Shown: positions 24,600 through 34,862 of the stretch, piece by piece
Layout of the letters: each line of letters begins with the position of its first letter
Position numbering within the stretch: position 1 is the stretch's first letter
Source of the DNA: Peribacter sp043814035
GTDB lineage: Bacteria > Patescibacteriota > Gracilibacteria > Peribacterales > Peribacteraceae
Length of the DNA stretch: 64,000 bases
Reading direction: 5' to 3'
Assembly (NCBI GenBank): GCA_043814035.1
Contig: JBDRKJ010000010.1
Span: forward strand, 1-64,000
Program-made: the position numbers and the translations under genes
Notes under the pieces: generated by a model
What the model saw: only the letters and a program-made list of their open reading frames with translations
What the model was told of the DNA's origin: nothing
Database searches by the model: none

Positions 24600-25354
24600 G
24601 GTCTCTGACGTCCCCGGCTGGGCGCAGAGCTCTCCGTTCGTTTCTGAAACAGCGGCCTCTGCTCGCCATCGACTTCGATGGCACCCTTGTCTCCTTCCGC
24701 AGTCATCCAAACCTCGTGCGGCTTCCACGTCATACAGCGACGCTTCTTCGTCGCTTGAGTCAGATCATTCCCGTCGTGGTTATTTCGGGTCGTAGCCGCA
24801 CTGATCTACGCACCTACATTTCGGATACTTCGATTCGTCTCATCGGTAATCACGGACTAGAGAAAAAGCGCTCTTCCTCTCTCGTGCGTGCTCTACGCCT
24901 CGAGCACCGCCAGAATCTTCACCGTGCGAAGGATGTACTTCGTAACCGAGAGGAGTTCTCTTCGTGCTGGATCGAAGATAAAGATTACAGCTTTACGGTC
25001 CACTGTTCCCGCCAGGCCCGCTGCAAGAAGCTACTTCCTCTATTAAGGAAGGCGCTGCGGCAGATGCCGAGTCCTCCACGATTCTTCGAGGGCCGCCGCA
25101 GTATCAACGCACTACCAACACGTGCACCTCATAAGGGAAAAGCTCTGAAAAAATTGCTCAAGAGAACCAAAAGTTCCTGCGCCATTTTCATCGGTGACGA
25201 CACGACGGATGAAGATGTCTTTGCGATGCACGATCCGAAGATTTTTTCTATCGTCGTCGGCAAAAACCCATCCCAAGCGGAGTACTTCGTCCCATCACAA
25301 CGAAACGTTGATGCGTTCCTCAGGTCTCTCTTACGTGAACTCACGAAAGCGTAA
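24596..25354 (+). CDS. otsB: Trehalose-6-phosphate phosphatase
   Basis: The 252-residue HAD-superfamily enzyme has LLAIDFDGTLVSF (nucleophile DxD), IPVVVISGRSRTDLR, LIGNHGLE and the metal-site IFIGDDTTDEDVFAM. It removes phosphate from trehalose-6-phosphate, the second step after OtsA. I choose the GTG at 24596, which overlaps the otsA TGA as GTGA. An open frame extends further upstream inside otsA but has no family sequence. Trehalose is a compatible solute and stress protectant; here it could be made and, through GH15, perhaps degraded. Confidence 0.94.
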   Translation: MRSLTSPAGRRALRSFLKQRPLLAIDFDGTLVSFRSHPNLVRLPRHTATLLRRLSQIIPVVVISGRSRTDLRTYISDTSIRLIGNHGLEKKRSSSLVRALRLEHRQNLHRAKDVLRNREEFSSCWIEDKDYSFTVHCSRQARCKKLLPLLRKALRQMPSPPRFFEGRRSINALPTRAPHKGKALKKLLKRTKSSCAIFIGDDTTDEDVFAMHDPKIFSIVVGKNPSQAEYFVPSQRNVDAFLRSLLRELTKA

Positions 25355-25399
25355 CGATCACACGAGAAAAGCCGATTCTGCGTATATTTCGAGGGAGAA

Positions 25400-25474
<75 letters not shown>

Positions 25475-25901
25475 ACGTGATGCAAAATATCTGGATCGAT
25501 GATGACAGAAGGGGCGCTTGCCCACCGTAGTCCCGCAAGAGCGGGCGAAGGTGGGACTCCCCACCAGAGTGCCTGCGAAAAGCAGGCAAAAGATACCCTT
25601 GAACTGCATTTTGTCCAAATCCGACGACAGACTCTAAATTCCTCCGATGAACTCGAATCCCACTCGAGTGATGATGCGGAGAAGCTCTCGTAAGGAATTC
25701 CTGTTTTCAGCTGCGATTTCTCGTCATAATTGAAGATTTGACAAATGTGTTAATCATTATTAACAGAAGGCAGATTTTTGTCTGTTTGTAGCCAGATTCC
25801 TCTCCATTGACTCTGCTTTGTTTTATTGACATTAAGACTCACTAAAGTAGCATTCCATCCTTTATGGCAATTGTCCACCTTCCATCTTTCCCCTTGGCCC
25901 T
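25475..25901. other. 427-bp intergenic region with palindromes and possible promoters
   Basis: The left part (25516-25590) contains a palindrome, CCCACCGTAGTCCCGC / GCGGGCGAAGGTGGG, and a second, GTGCCTGC-GAAAA-GCAGGC. The right part is AT-rich. Two TTGACA hexamers occur, at 25738-25743 and 25826-25831; the second has TAGCAT after 16 bases and would suit the giant gene at 25902. I see no credible gene here. Confidence 0.5.
25826..25853 (+). promoter_or_regulatory. Probable promoter of the giant DUF11 protein gene
   Basis: TTGACA, 16-bp spacer, TAGCAT, ending about 48 bases before the ATG at 25902. The -10 is imperfect and no Shine-Dalgarno sequence precedes the ATG. Confidence 0.4.
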
Positions 25902-28900
25902 ATGGCAACTCTAGAGAAGTCGAAGAAAATTTTCGCCACGATTTCGCTAACGCTGTTGATCGCAACGCAGATCAATAGCGACGGACTCTTTACTGTCGCG
26001 CAGAGCGTGTTACCGACGGTCGAAACGGCACAGGCGCAGACAACCGTCAGTGGAAATGCCACGGTGAATGCCTCGCAGTCACCTCCATACAACAGCCCAA
26101 AATCCTTCACGGGTAATGAGCCGAAGAGTCAGGTGGATTACCAATGCATCGGAGGTCTGTCGAATAACAGCCCCGGTATCACCCCGTCGCTCGTGGCGAA
26201 CGGGAATTTTCAGGGAGGGGAAATTCTGACGATTGCGAGCCCGAGCGGTTCGATTTGTCCTCGCTCGGAAGGGTGGGGATTTTGTAAGTTCTGCTGTTTC
26301 CGCGGCGAAGGGTGCAGCGTCGTCGTTCCGTTCTCAGGGACGAGCCTCACGTCATACGATTCCTGGTTAAAGGTGGGTTTCTACGCGACTAATGCCATGA
26401 ACGGCTCCAACCAGCCGCTCAAGGAGGTGACGTTCTCATCGGTGGTAGCCAATGGCACGACAATCCCCGCCGGAACGAAGTACATCTACGCGTACTTCAC
26501 GGATACGCAATACTACGACAACAACCCGAAATATAAAGTCAGCTTCGGCTACACAGTAGCACCGCAGCATCATGACCAGTGCTCTGACGGCATCGACAAT
26601 GACGGAGATGGTGCGACGGACATGACGGACTTCAGCTGTTCCTCATCCAATGACGATGATGAAACGAATCCTAAGGCCCAGTGCCAGGATGGTGTGGATA
26701 ACGATGGAGATGGACTGAGGGACTTCCCACAGGATCCGGGTTGCTCCAGCAAGCAAGATAACGACGAATGGAATACTGGCTCTTCCTCCTCCTCCTCTTC
26801 CTCCACGGGTCAGACACAGTGTTCCGACGGCGTGGATAACGACAATGATGGGAAAATTGACGCACTGCAAACAGCTGCCGCAAGTGGTGGAAATTTTGTA
26901 AAAGAATCTGCCGAGCCAAAATACGGTTCAACGTGGATTGCAACCATTACGTGCCGTACGTGGAACGGTTCTCAGGTAACGATCGGTGGAAGCGGAAATC
27001 CCGGCGCCGTTTCCGATGCAGTTGCCACAGCGATTCAGCAGAGGGGGCTCCCCTTTACGAAGCCGACCGTGCCACTCGTTCGTTCAGATAACGGCAGTGG
27101 ACACGGAAATACTTGGAACGACGGCACTCCCCATATGCCGACTCTCGATGCCGTGTGTAAAATTCTCGGACACCAGAGTTACGTGTCATCGACATGCCGT
27201 GATGGCGAGCGTAGCCACCTCTACCCACAGGGAAAATGCAACTTCCACTCTCCGCACGACAACCAGCACTACCGCTTCACGGGAGCATCTGTCTCGATTC
27301 CCGCTTGTAATGACGGTGCGGACAACGACAATGATGGAAGAGTGGACATGCAGGATAGCGGCTGTGCCTCACCAAATGATACGAGCGAGATCCCCCATGA
27401 TCCTGACTGTGTAAATCTGCAGGATAACTCTGAAGCGCCTCCTCAGTGTTCCGATGGCATCGACAACGATAATGACGGTGCTACCGACACAGCAGACTTC
27501 AGCTGTTCTTCACCCACTGACGACGATGAGACCAATCCCAAAGCCCAGTGTCAGGACGGAGTGGACAACGATGGAGATGGCCTGAGGGATTTCCCGAATG
27601 ATCCGGGATGTTCGAGCAATCAGGACAACGACGAACGCAACATCTGTCCCGCAGCGACTTCTACAAGCACCTGCCACTGTTCTACAGACGCAGACTGCAC
27701 CAACCCCGATACCTGCCAGAATGGCATCTGCAAGCCGACAAATCAGTGTAATGACGGTATCGACAACGATCAGGATGGTGCCAGAGACTACCCACAAGAC
27801 CCAGGGTGTTCGAGTGCGACAGATACAGATGAACGGGATCCGACAGTCGATATCAAGGTAAATGGTCAGGATGGGCCAGTCACCATTCCGGCGGGCACCA
27901 CGGTCACCGTGAGCTGGACATCGCAGGATGCACAGCGTTGTGACACGGGTACCAGTGCTGCTCCTTGGGGGCCGTACCACACGCTCACCACAAATGGGAG
28001 TCAGCAATTTGGACCAGTATCGCAATCGATCACTCTCGGTATCCAGTGTGCCGAAACGCCAACATCGAATATGGTTGCGCAAGATAGCGCTGCCATCGTT
28101 GTGCAGGCGCGCCCTCAGTGTTCCGATGGCATCGACAATGACGGAGACGGAGCCAGAGATTATCCCAATGACTTCAGCTGTTCCTCACCCACTGACGACG
28201 ACGAGACAAATCCCAAGTCGCAGTGTCAGGATGGCATCGATAACGATCAGGATGGCTTAAGGGACTTCCCGAATGATCCGGGATGTTCGAGCAATCAGGA
28301 CAACGACGAACGCAATATCTGTCCCGCAGCAACTTCTACGGGTACCTGCCACTGCTCCACGAACGCTGACTGCACCAATCCTGATACCTGCCAGAACGGT
28401 ATCTGCAAGCCGACAGGAGCAGACCTCAGCATCTCGAAGACCGGACCAGCTTCCGCTCAGCAGGGTGGAACGGTGAGCTACGTCGTCACCGCTCAGAACG
28501 CGGGGCCGGCTACAGCAATCAATGTCGTAATCGCCGATGCGATTCCTACTGGTTTAATCTTCAACGCTGGTGCTTCAACCGTGGGGTGCGTGCAGAGCAG
28601 CAACAACGTTCTCTGTAACAACTTCAATCTCTCGAGCGGACAGTCAAAGAGCTTCACTATTGTCTTCACTATTCCCTTGTCCGTTTCGTGTAGCACGACG
28701 ATTCAGAACCAGGCGAGTGTTTCTGCGTCCTCCACTGATCCGAACACGGCCAACAACCAGAGTCAGACGGTGAGTACGAATGTCACTTGTCCCTCTCCTC
28801 CTCAGTGTTCCGACGGCATCGACAATGACGGAGACGGAGCCAGAGATTATCCCAATGACTTCAGCTGTTCCTCGCCCACTGACGACGATGAGACAAATCC

Positions 28901-31900
28901 CAAGTCGCAGTGTCAGGATGGCATCGACAACGATCAGGATGGCTTAAGGGACTTCCCACAGGATCCGGGCTGCAGCAGCCTGCAGGACAACGACGAGCGC
29001 AATATCTGTCCGCTAGCCACGCCGACCAGCACCTGTCCCTGTACGACAGACGCAGACTGCACCAACCCCGATACCTGCCAGAATGGCATCTGCAAGCCGA
29101 CAGGAGCAGACCTCAGCATCACGAAGAGTGGACCCTCTTCTGTACTGCGCGGTGGTTCTGTTACCTACACCCTTACCGCTACGAATGCAGGCCCAAGCAC
29201 CGCGACGAACGTCGTGATTACCGATGTGATTCCTGCGGGTCTAACCTTCAACGCAGCAGGCTCGTCCGCCGGATGCATCCTCAACGGTGCCAGCACGAGC
29301 GTGCTGTGCAACAACCTCAATCTGAATGCGGGCGAGAGCCGAAGCTTCTCTCTCGCATTTACGGTCCCCTCTTCTATGAGCTGTGGTACCACGATTCGCA
29401 ATGCTGCGGATGTCTCGAGTTCCTCGAATGACCCCGTGAGCGCGAATAACCACAGCAATCAGGTGAGTACATCCGTAGCCTGCCCAACCGCCGATGTAAT
29501 GATCGTCAAGAGCGGACCACAGTCCATCAATCGCGGTGGAAACATCCTCTACACCATTACTGTTACTAATCTTGGACCTCAGCGTTCCGATAACGTCGTC
29601 GTAGTGGATCGACCGGAATCCATGGCTGGGCTCACGTTCGACGCAGCCCAATCTGATGCTGATTGTGTACTCAACGGACCAGAAGTGCTCTGCAACAACA
29701 TTTCTCTACAGGCAGGTCAGTCGCGTACCTACAACATCGTCTTCGCCGTTTCATCCAGCTTCACGTGCGGCGGGACTATTGCCAACAGAGCAAACGTCAA
29801 CGTCTCGACGCCTGATCCTCACGGTGATAACAACTGGAGCGATCGCATCGTCACGACCGTCAATTGCGCACAGTGCAGCGACGGCATCGACAATGACGGA
29901 GACGGAGCCAGAGATTACCCCAATGACTTCAGCTGTTCCTCACCTACGGACGACGATGAGACGAATCCTAAGGCGCAGTGTCAGGATGGCATCGACAATG
30001 ACCAGGACGGTCTGTCGGATTTCCCCAACGATCCTGGCTGCAGCAGCCTGCAGGACAACGACGAGTTCAACCAGACACAGAATCCGGATGTGGCCGTCAC
30101 CAAGTCCGGACCGACGACGGTGATCCGCGGTAACACGCTCACGTACACCATCACGGTGACGAACGTGGGCGCAGCGACGGCAGAGAACGTGGTCGTTGCC
30201 GACGTGGTTCCCGCAGGACTCACGTTCCATGGAGGACTCTCGTCGACAGATTGTCTGCTCAACGGTGCCGGCACGAGCGTGCTGTGTAATAACTTTTCGC
30301 TCAATCCGGGACAATCAAAGAGCTTCACCGTTGCCTTCAATGTTCCCCAGTCGGTGCAGTGCGGATCACAGATCCTGAATACGGCCACGGTATCGACGAG
30401 TAACGATCCGAACGGTGCAAATAATACGAGTCAGACGGTGAGTACCACCGTGCAATGCCCCGTGGCACAAGCAGATCTCTCGATCGAAAAACACGTCGAC
30501 CTCACAGTGATGCAGCCAGGTGATCCCCTGTTCTACACCCTTACGGTGCGCAACAGCGGACCTGGAACTGCCGAGCAGATCATTGTCAGTGATTCCCTGC
30601 CTGTTGGCATCTCGTTCAATGTGCAGTTCATCCGCGCAGACGGATTCAATTGCTGGAGACAAGCAAGTGATCCGAATCACCTGGCCTGCTCACGAGTCAG
30701 CATGGCTCCGGGAACAACGGCCCTGATTCAGTTCCGCGCGACCATGTCGCAGGGTGGTACGTGCACACCGCAGACCCTCGTGAATACGGCAGCCGTCACT
30801 GCGGTCGCAAGTACTGACCCCAATGCATCGAACAACGCTGCACGGGTTGCCACGCAACTTACGTGCCCACAGCCGACATTCAGAATTGCGAAGACTGATA
30901 ATCGCAGTACAGCTCTGCCTGGCGAGCTGCTCACCTACACGCTCACTGTGGCAAACACGTCTGACGTGCATGCCTCGAACGTCATGGTGACCGATGTGAT
31001 TCCAGGCCATGTGAACTTCCTCTCAGCATCCGATGGCGGCCAGATCAGCGGCAATGTCATCACGTGGCAGGGCCTGTTTATCCCCGCCCATTCAACGCGC
31101 ACGCTGACGACGACGATGCAGGTGCAGAGCAATGCCCCAAATGGAGCCGTGCTCACCAATACTGCAACAGTTGCCGGAGTTTCTGCACAAGATCAAACCA
31201 TCGTGCAAATACCGGTGACGGCCGATCTCTCGCTCACAAAGACAGGACCGCAACTCGTGCAACGAGGATCGACGATTCTCTACACCCTCACTGTCTTTAA
31301 CGCCGGTCCGGGCACCTCACAGAATGCGACGATCACTGACCCTGTTCCAGCTGGCCTGAATTACCTGCCACAGCAATCCTCTCAGCAATGTCTGCTGAGT
31401 GGTGGTGTTGTGACGTGCAGTGGTATCACTCTCGCTGCTGGACAGAGCCAAAGCTTCACTCTCGCCTTCGAAATTCCTCCTTCCGTTCCCTGTGGGCAGA
31501 TTCTGCTCAACAGCGCGGAAGTACACGGAATCAATGACCCGAACTGCGTGAACGATCTGAGCCAGATCGTGATCACAGCCGTACAGTGCATCAACCCGAC
31601 CTTCTCGATTCAGAAGACCGACGGGCAGCCCACCGTGCAGCCGGGTGAAACTCTCACGTATACCATCAGCGTGACGAATACGTCGACCGTGAATGCGACC
31701 AACGTGAGCGTCACCGACACCCTCCCGAGCCAGACGACCTTTGTGACGGCCTCTGACAGTGGAACGCACACAGCCGGCGTAGTCACATGGAGTGGCCTCT
31801 CCGTTGCTGCCGGTGCAACCAAGAACCTCACTGTGCAGGCGCAAGTGGATCAGGCAGCCATTCAGGGAACTGTCATACTGAACTTCGCGAGTGTCGGCGG

Positions 31901-34703
31901 TGTGTCGGCACAAGACAGCACAACGGTAGATGTTCCCCAGACCAACGCGGATGTTGCGATCATCAAGACAGGCTCACCGACTGCCCAGAAGGGTGGTGTG
32001 GCCCTCTACACGATCACGGTTTACAACATCGGACCGAACACGGCGCAGAATGTGGTCATCGGTGACGTGGTTCCAGTTGGATTCACCTTTAATCAGGCAC
32101 ACTCCTCACCGGAGTGCACCCTCAATGGTGCCGGTACGAGCGTGCTCTGCAATAACTTCTCTCTCACAAACGGACAGAGCCGCAGCTTCACCATTGCCTT
32201 CGATGTCACGCAATCAGCCACCTGCGATGCTGCCGTGCGAAACGTCGCAACGGTCTCGACGAGCAATGACCCGAATCCGGCCAACAACACGAGTCAGGCC
32301 GTGAGCACGACCGTGCAGTGTGCTGCCGCCAGCTTCACAATCAGCAAGACCGATAACCAGACAATCGCCGTCCCCGGTGCAACGCTGACCTACCTCGTCT
32401 CGGTCACGAATACCTCACAGGTTGCAGCAACGAACGTCACGGTGACAGATACCCTTCCGGCACTCGTCGCCTTCCAAGGCGCTTCTGACAGCGGAACGCT
32501 GAGCGGTAGCGTCGTTACATGGAACGGCCTCAATATTGGAGCCGGTGCAACGAAGATGCTGGTCGTACAAGCACAGGTAAGCGGCAGTGCCGCCAACGGA
32601 ACCGTGCTGACGAACAGCGCACAGGTTGCAGGAGTCTCTGCCCAAGACACAACAACGGTGCAGAGCCAGTCTGCCACCTTCACGATCAGCAAGACTGATA
32701 ACCAGACAGTCACCGTCCCTGGTGCAACGCTGACCTACCTCGTCTCAGTCACGAATACCTCACAGGTTGCGGCAACGAACGTCACGGTGACAGACACGCT
32801 CCCAGGTCAAACGACCTTTGTGACGGCCTCTGACGGTGGAACGCACACAGCCGGCGTGGTCACGTGGAGTGGCCTCTCGATCGGAGCAGGTGCCACGAAG
32901 ACACTGGTCGTACAGACTCAGGTGAGCGCCAGCGCCACCAATGGCACTGTGCTGACGAACAATGCACAGGTTGCAGGAGTCTCTGCCCAAGATACAACGA
33001 CGGTGCAGACGAGCGTACAGAGTGCGGATCTCTCGATCACCAAATCCGGCCCCAGTACTGTGCAGCCGAGCGGGACGATCAGCTACACCGTGAATGTCAT
33101 CAATAATGGTCCTGCAACCGCGCAGAATGCGACGGTCACGGATGTGATTCCATCCGGACTCACCTTCAGCACGGCCTCCTCGTCAGGATGCACACTGAAT
33201 GGCGGCGGTACCTCGGTACTCTGCGGTATCCCGACCCTAGCAGCAGGACAGACACAATCCTTCACCCTCGTCTTTACCGTGCCGGCGAGTGCGGTCTGCA
33301 GCTCCACGTACAGCAATACAGCCACGGTTGCGAGCTCCAATGACTCTAACAGCACGAACAACACGAGTCAGACCGTGAGCACGACCGTACAGTGCACGCA
33401 ACCCACGTTCAGCATCACCAAGACCGATGGTCGTTCAACGGTAATGCCAGGTGAGTCACTCACCTACCAAATCACCATCACGAACACCTCTGCCTACACG
33501 GCAAGCAATGTGCAGGTGACTGATGCACTGCCAGGCGGTGTGACTTACGTCACCTCTTCTGACGGCGGTGTGCTCAACGGCGCAACGGTACTGTGGACAC
33601 TCCCCAGTCTCGGAGCTGGTGTCAGTAAGACGCTCATCGTGATCGCCACGGTTCCCTCTACGGCGAGTAACGGTACTGTCTTCACGAACATCGCTATTGC
33701 AGGCTCAGCTACCGCACAAGATTCGACAACGGTGAGTACGAGCAGTTCCAGCAGTTCGAGCTCGAGCAGTAGCAGCCAATGTAGCCTGAGCGTCACCCTC
33801 TCAGACTCTGCGGATCCCGTTGATACTGATGAGGTCTACACGTACACGATTGAAGTGCGAAATAACAACAGCACGACGATCAACGATGTTGCCCTCACGC
33901 AGACGCTCGACAGTAACGTGGACTTCCTCTCGACCACGGGAGGCGGCAACAACGATTCCGGAAATACCATCCGCTGGACCAATCTCTCGATCGGCGGATA
34001 CGCCACCTCAACCTTCACGACCACTGTGCGCGTACGCAACGGCAGCGACGGCGTGACGATTCGTTCCAACGCCTTCGCCTGCAGCACGCAGGACAGTGAG
34101 AACACGTACGTAACGGGAGGCATTATTCCGCCACCGCCCCCTCCTCCTCCACCCCCTCCCCCCGGTGGTAACCTCACCATCGATAAGCAGGCAGACCGCG
34201 CCGAGGCGCAGGCCGGCAGCATCATCGCCTACACCATCTCTGTGCGAAACCAGAGTAACGTGGCCGTTGGTCCTGTAACGGTCGAAGACACGTTCTCGCC
34301 CAGCGACATGACTGTGGAGTACGCCGATGGCGGCTCGGTGAGCGGCGGATCAATCCGATGGGATCTTGGGACACTCGGTGCCAATGCCACCCGACTGATT
34401 CACTACCGCGTACGTCTGAGTCAAACACTGCAGCACGGTCAAACCGTGAGTAACTCGGTGCAGATATTGGGCGGCAACGCCAATGATACCGAGCAGGTGA
34501 ACATCATCCGCTACTTCCCGCAGACCGGTCTGCTCAGCCGATTCATGCAATCGCCGACGGACAAGGCCGCGTACCTTCAGCCAGTTAGCCCGAAGAAGCG
34601 CCAGGCTGATGCCAGCATTCCCGCTCTCACGTGGATGATCCTCCTCTCAACCGGACTCACGGGTGGAGGGCTCCTAGGTAAGAAATTTCTTCTCGGATTC
34701 TAG
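25902..34703 (+). CDS. Giant secreted protein of Asp-rich motifs and DUF11 repeats
   Basis: This 2933-residue protein has an N-terminal signal (IFATISLTLLIATQI, cleavage near AQAQ). The first half holds about 13 copies of a Cys/Asp motif of the form CSDGIDNDGDGARD, like MopE-type metal-binding motifs, and three cysteine modules (TCQNGICKPT). About 15 DUF11-type Ig-like domains follow, each opening like ADLSITKSGPSTVQPSGTIS. Near the end are a poly-Ser run, a second linker of 12 Pro, a last DUF11 domain and a C-terminal TM (LTWMILLSTGLTGGGLLG) preceded by FPQTG. It should be a long surface fibre or adhesin, perhaps Ca-stabilised. Repeat identity at DNA level is high, so copy number may vary between strains. 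Confidence 0.85.
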   Translation: MATLEKSKKIFATISLTLLIATQINSDGLFTVAQSVLPTVETAQAQTTVSGNATVNASQSPPYNSPKSFTGNEPKSQVDYQCIGGLSNNSPGITPSLVANGNFQGGEILTIASPSGSICPRSEGWGFCKFCCFRGEGCSVVVPFSGTSLTSYDSWLKVGFYATNAMNGSNQPLKEVTFSSVVANGTTIPAGTKYIYAYFTDTQYYDNNPKYKVSFGYTVAPQHHDQCSDGIDNDGDGATDMTDFSCSSSNDDDETNPKAQCQDGVDNDGDGLRDFPQDPGCSSKQDNDEWNTGSSSSSSSSTGQTQCSDGVDNDNDGKIDALQTAAASGGNFVKESAEPKYGSTWIATITCRTWNGSQVTIGGSGNPGAVSDAVATAIQQRGLPFTKPTVPLVRSDNGSGHGNTWNDGTPHMPTLDAVCKILGHQSYVSSTCRDGERSHLYPQGKCNFHSPHDNQHYRFTGASVSIPACNDGADNDNDGRVDMQDSGCASPNDTSEIPHDPDCVNLQDNSEAPPQCSDGIDNDNDGATDTADFSCSSPTDDDETNPKAQCQDGVDNDGDGLRDFPNDPGCSSNQDNDERNICPAATSTSTCHCSTDADCTNPDTCQNGICKPTNQCNDGIDNDQDGARDYPQDPGCSSATDTDERDPTVDIKVNGQDGPVTIPAGTTVTVSWTSQDAQRCDTGTSAAPWGPYHTLTTNGSQQFGPVSQSITLGIQCAETPTSNMVAQDSAAIVVQARPQCSDGIDNDGDGARDYPNDFSCSSPTDDDETNPKSQCQDGIDNDQDGLRDFPNDPGCSSNQDNDERNICPAATSTGTCHCSTNADCTNPDTCQNGICKPTGADLSISKTGPASAQQGGTVSYVVTAQNAGPATAINVVIADAIPTGLIFNAGASTVGCVQSSNNVLCNNFNLSSGQSKSFTIVFTIPLSVSCSTTIQNQASVSASSTDPNTANNQSQTVSTNVTCPSPPQCSDGIDNDGDGARDYPNDFSCSSPTDDDETNPKSQCQDGIDNDQDGLRDFPQDPGCSSLQDNDERNICPLATPTSTCPCTTDADCTNPDTCQNGICKPTGADLSITKSGPSSVLRGGSVTYTLTATNAGPSTATNVVITDVIPAGLTFNAAGSSAGCILNGASTSVLCNNLNLNAGESRSFSLAFTVPSSMSCGTTIRNAADVSSSSNDPVSANNHSNQVSTSVACPTADVMIVKSGPQSINRGGNILYTITVTNLGPQRSDNVVVVDRPESMAGLTFDAAQSDADCVLNGPEVLCNNISLQAGQSRTYNIVFAVSSSFTCGGTIANRANVNVSTPDPHGDNNWSDRIVTTVNCAQCSDGIDNDGDGARDYPNDFSCSSPTDDDETNPKAQCQDGIDNDQDGLSDFPNDPGCSSLQDNDEFNQTQNPDVAVTKSGPTTVIRGNTLTYTITVTNVGAATAENVVVADVVPAGLTFHGGLSSTDCLLNGAGTSVLCNNFSLNPGQSKSFTVAFNVPQSVQCGSQILNTATVSTSNDPNGANNTSQTVSTTVQCPVAQADLSIEKHVDLTVMQPGDPLFYTLTVRNSGPGTAEQIIVSDSLPVGISFNVQFIRADGFNCWRQASDPNHLACSRVSMAPGTTALIQFRATMSQGGTCTPQTLVNTAAVTAVASTDPNASNNAARVATQLTCPQPTFRIAKTDNRSTALPGELLTYTLTVANTSDVHASNVMVTDVIPGHVNFLSASDGGQISGNVITWQGLFIPAHSTRTLTTTMQVQSNAPNGAVLTNTATVAGVSAQDQTIVQIPVTADLSLTKTGPQLVQRGSTILYTLTVFNAGPGTSQNATITDPVPAGLNYLPQQSSQQCLLSGGVVTCSGITLAAGQSQSFTLAFEIPPSVPCGQILLNSAEVHGINDPNCVNDLSQIVITAVQCINPTFSIQKTDGQPTVQPGETLTYTISVTNTSTVNATNVSVTDTLPSQTTFVTASDSGTHTAGVVTWSGLSVAAGATKNLTVQAQVDQAAIQGTVILNFASVGGVSAQDSTTVDVPQTNADVAIIKTGSPTAQKGGVALYTITVYNIGPNTAQNVVIGDVVPVGFTFNQAHSSPECTLNGAGTSVLCNNFSLTNGQSRSFTIAFDVTQSATCDAAVRNVATVSTSNDPNPANNTSQAVSTTVQCAAASFTISKTDNQTIAVPGATLTYLVSVTNTSQVAATNVTVTDTLPALVAFQGASDSGTLSGSVVTWNGLNIGAGATKMLVVQAQVSGSAANGTVLTNSAQVAGVSAQDTTTVQSQSATFTISKTDNQTVTVPGATLTYLVSVTNTSQVAATNVTVTDTLPGQTTFVTASDGGTHTAGVVTWSGLSIGAGATKTLVVQTQVSASATNGTVLTNNAQVAGVSAQDTTTVQTSVQSADLSITKSGPSTVQPSGTISYTVNVINNGPATAQNATVTDVIPSGLTFSTASSSGCTLNGGGTSVLCGIPTLAAGQTQSFTLVFTVPASAVCSSTYSNTATVASSNDSNSTNNTSQTVSTTVQCTQPTFSITKTDGRSTVMPGESLTYQITITNTSAYTASNVQVTDALPGGVTYVTSSDGGVLNGATVLWTLPSLGAGVSKTLIVIATVPSTASNGTVFTNIAIAGSATAQDSTTVSTSSSSSSSSSSSSQCSLSVTLSDSADPVDTDEVYTYTIEVRNNNSTTINDVALTQTLDSNVDFLSTTGGGNNDSGNTIRWTNLSIGGYATSTFTTTVRVRNGSDGVTIRSNAFACSTQDSENTYVTGGIIPPPPPPPPPPPPGGNLTIDKQADRAEAQAGSIIAYTISVRNQSNVAVGPVTVEDTFSPSDMTVEYADGGSVSGGSIRWDLGTLGANATRLIHYRVRLSQTLQHGQTVSNSVQILGGNANDTEQVNIIRYFPQTGLLSRFMQSPTDKAAYLQPVSPKKRQADASIPALTWMILLSTGLTGGGLLGKKFLLGF

Positions 34704-34705
34704 AG

Positions 34706-34803
34706 AATCATGGGAGGGCAACCTAAGCGGTTTCCCTCCCACGTATCCACCCTTCCCTTCAATTGTTGCGCTCCAGCAGCGGGGCCCGCGAGACCCGCTG
34801 CTT
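34706..34803 (-). repeat. Two-hairpin intergenic element, copy D (inverted)
   Basis: Read on the minus strand it gives GCGAAGCAGCGGGTC, GACCCGCTGCT-like pairing, GGAGCGCAAC, then GAAGGGAAGGGTGG, GTGGGAGGGAAACCGC and GGTTGCCCTCCCA. This is the same order as copies A-C. It starts two bases after the giant gene's stop and may terminate it. The bases between it and pth (34804-34862) show nothing. Confidence 0.65.
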
Positions 34804-34862
34804 CGCGCATATTTCAAATAATATATTTCCTGAACCTAAGCTTAGGATAAAGCCAATCAGTT

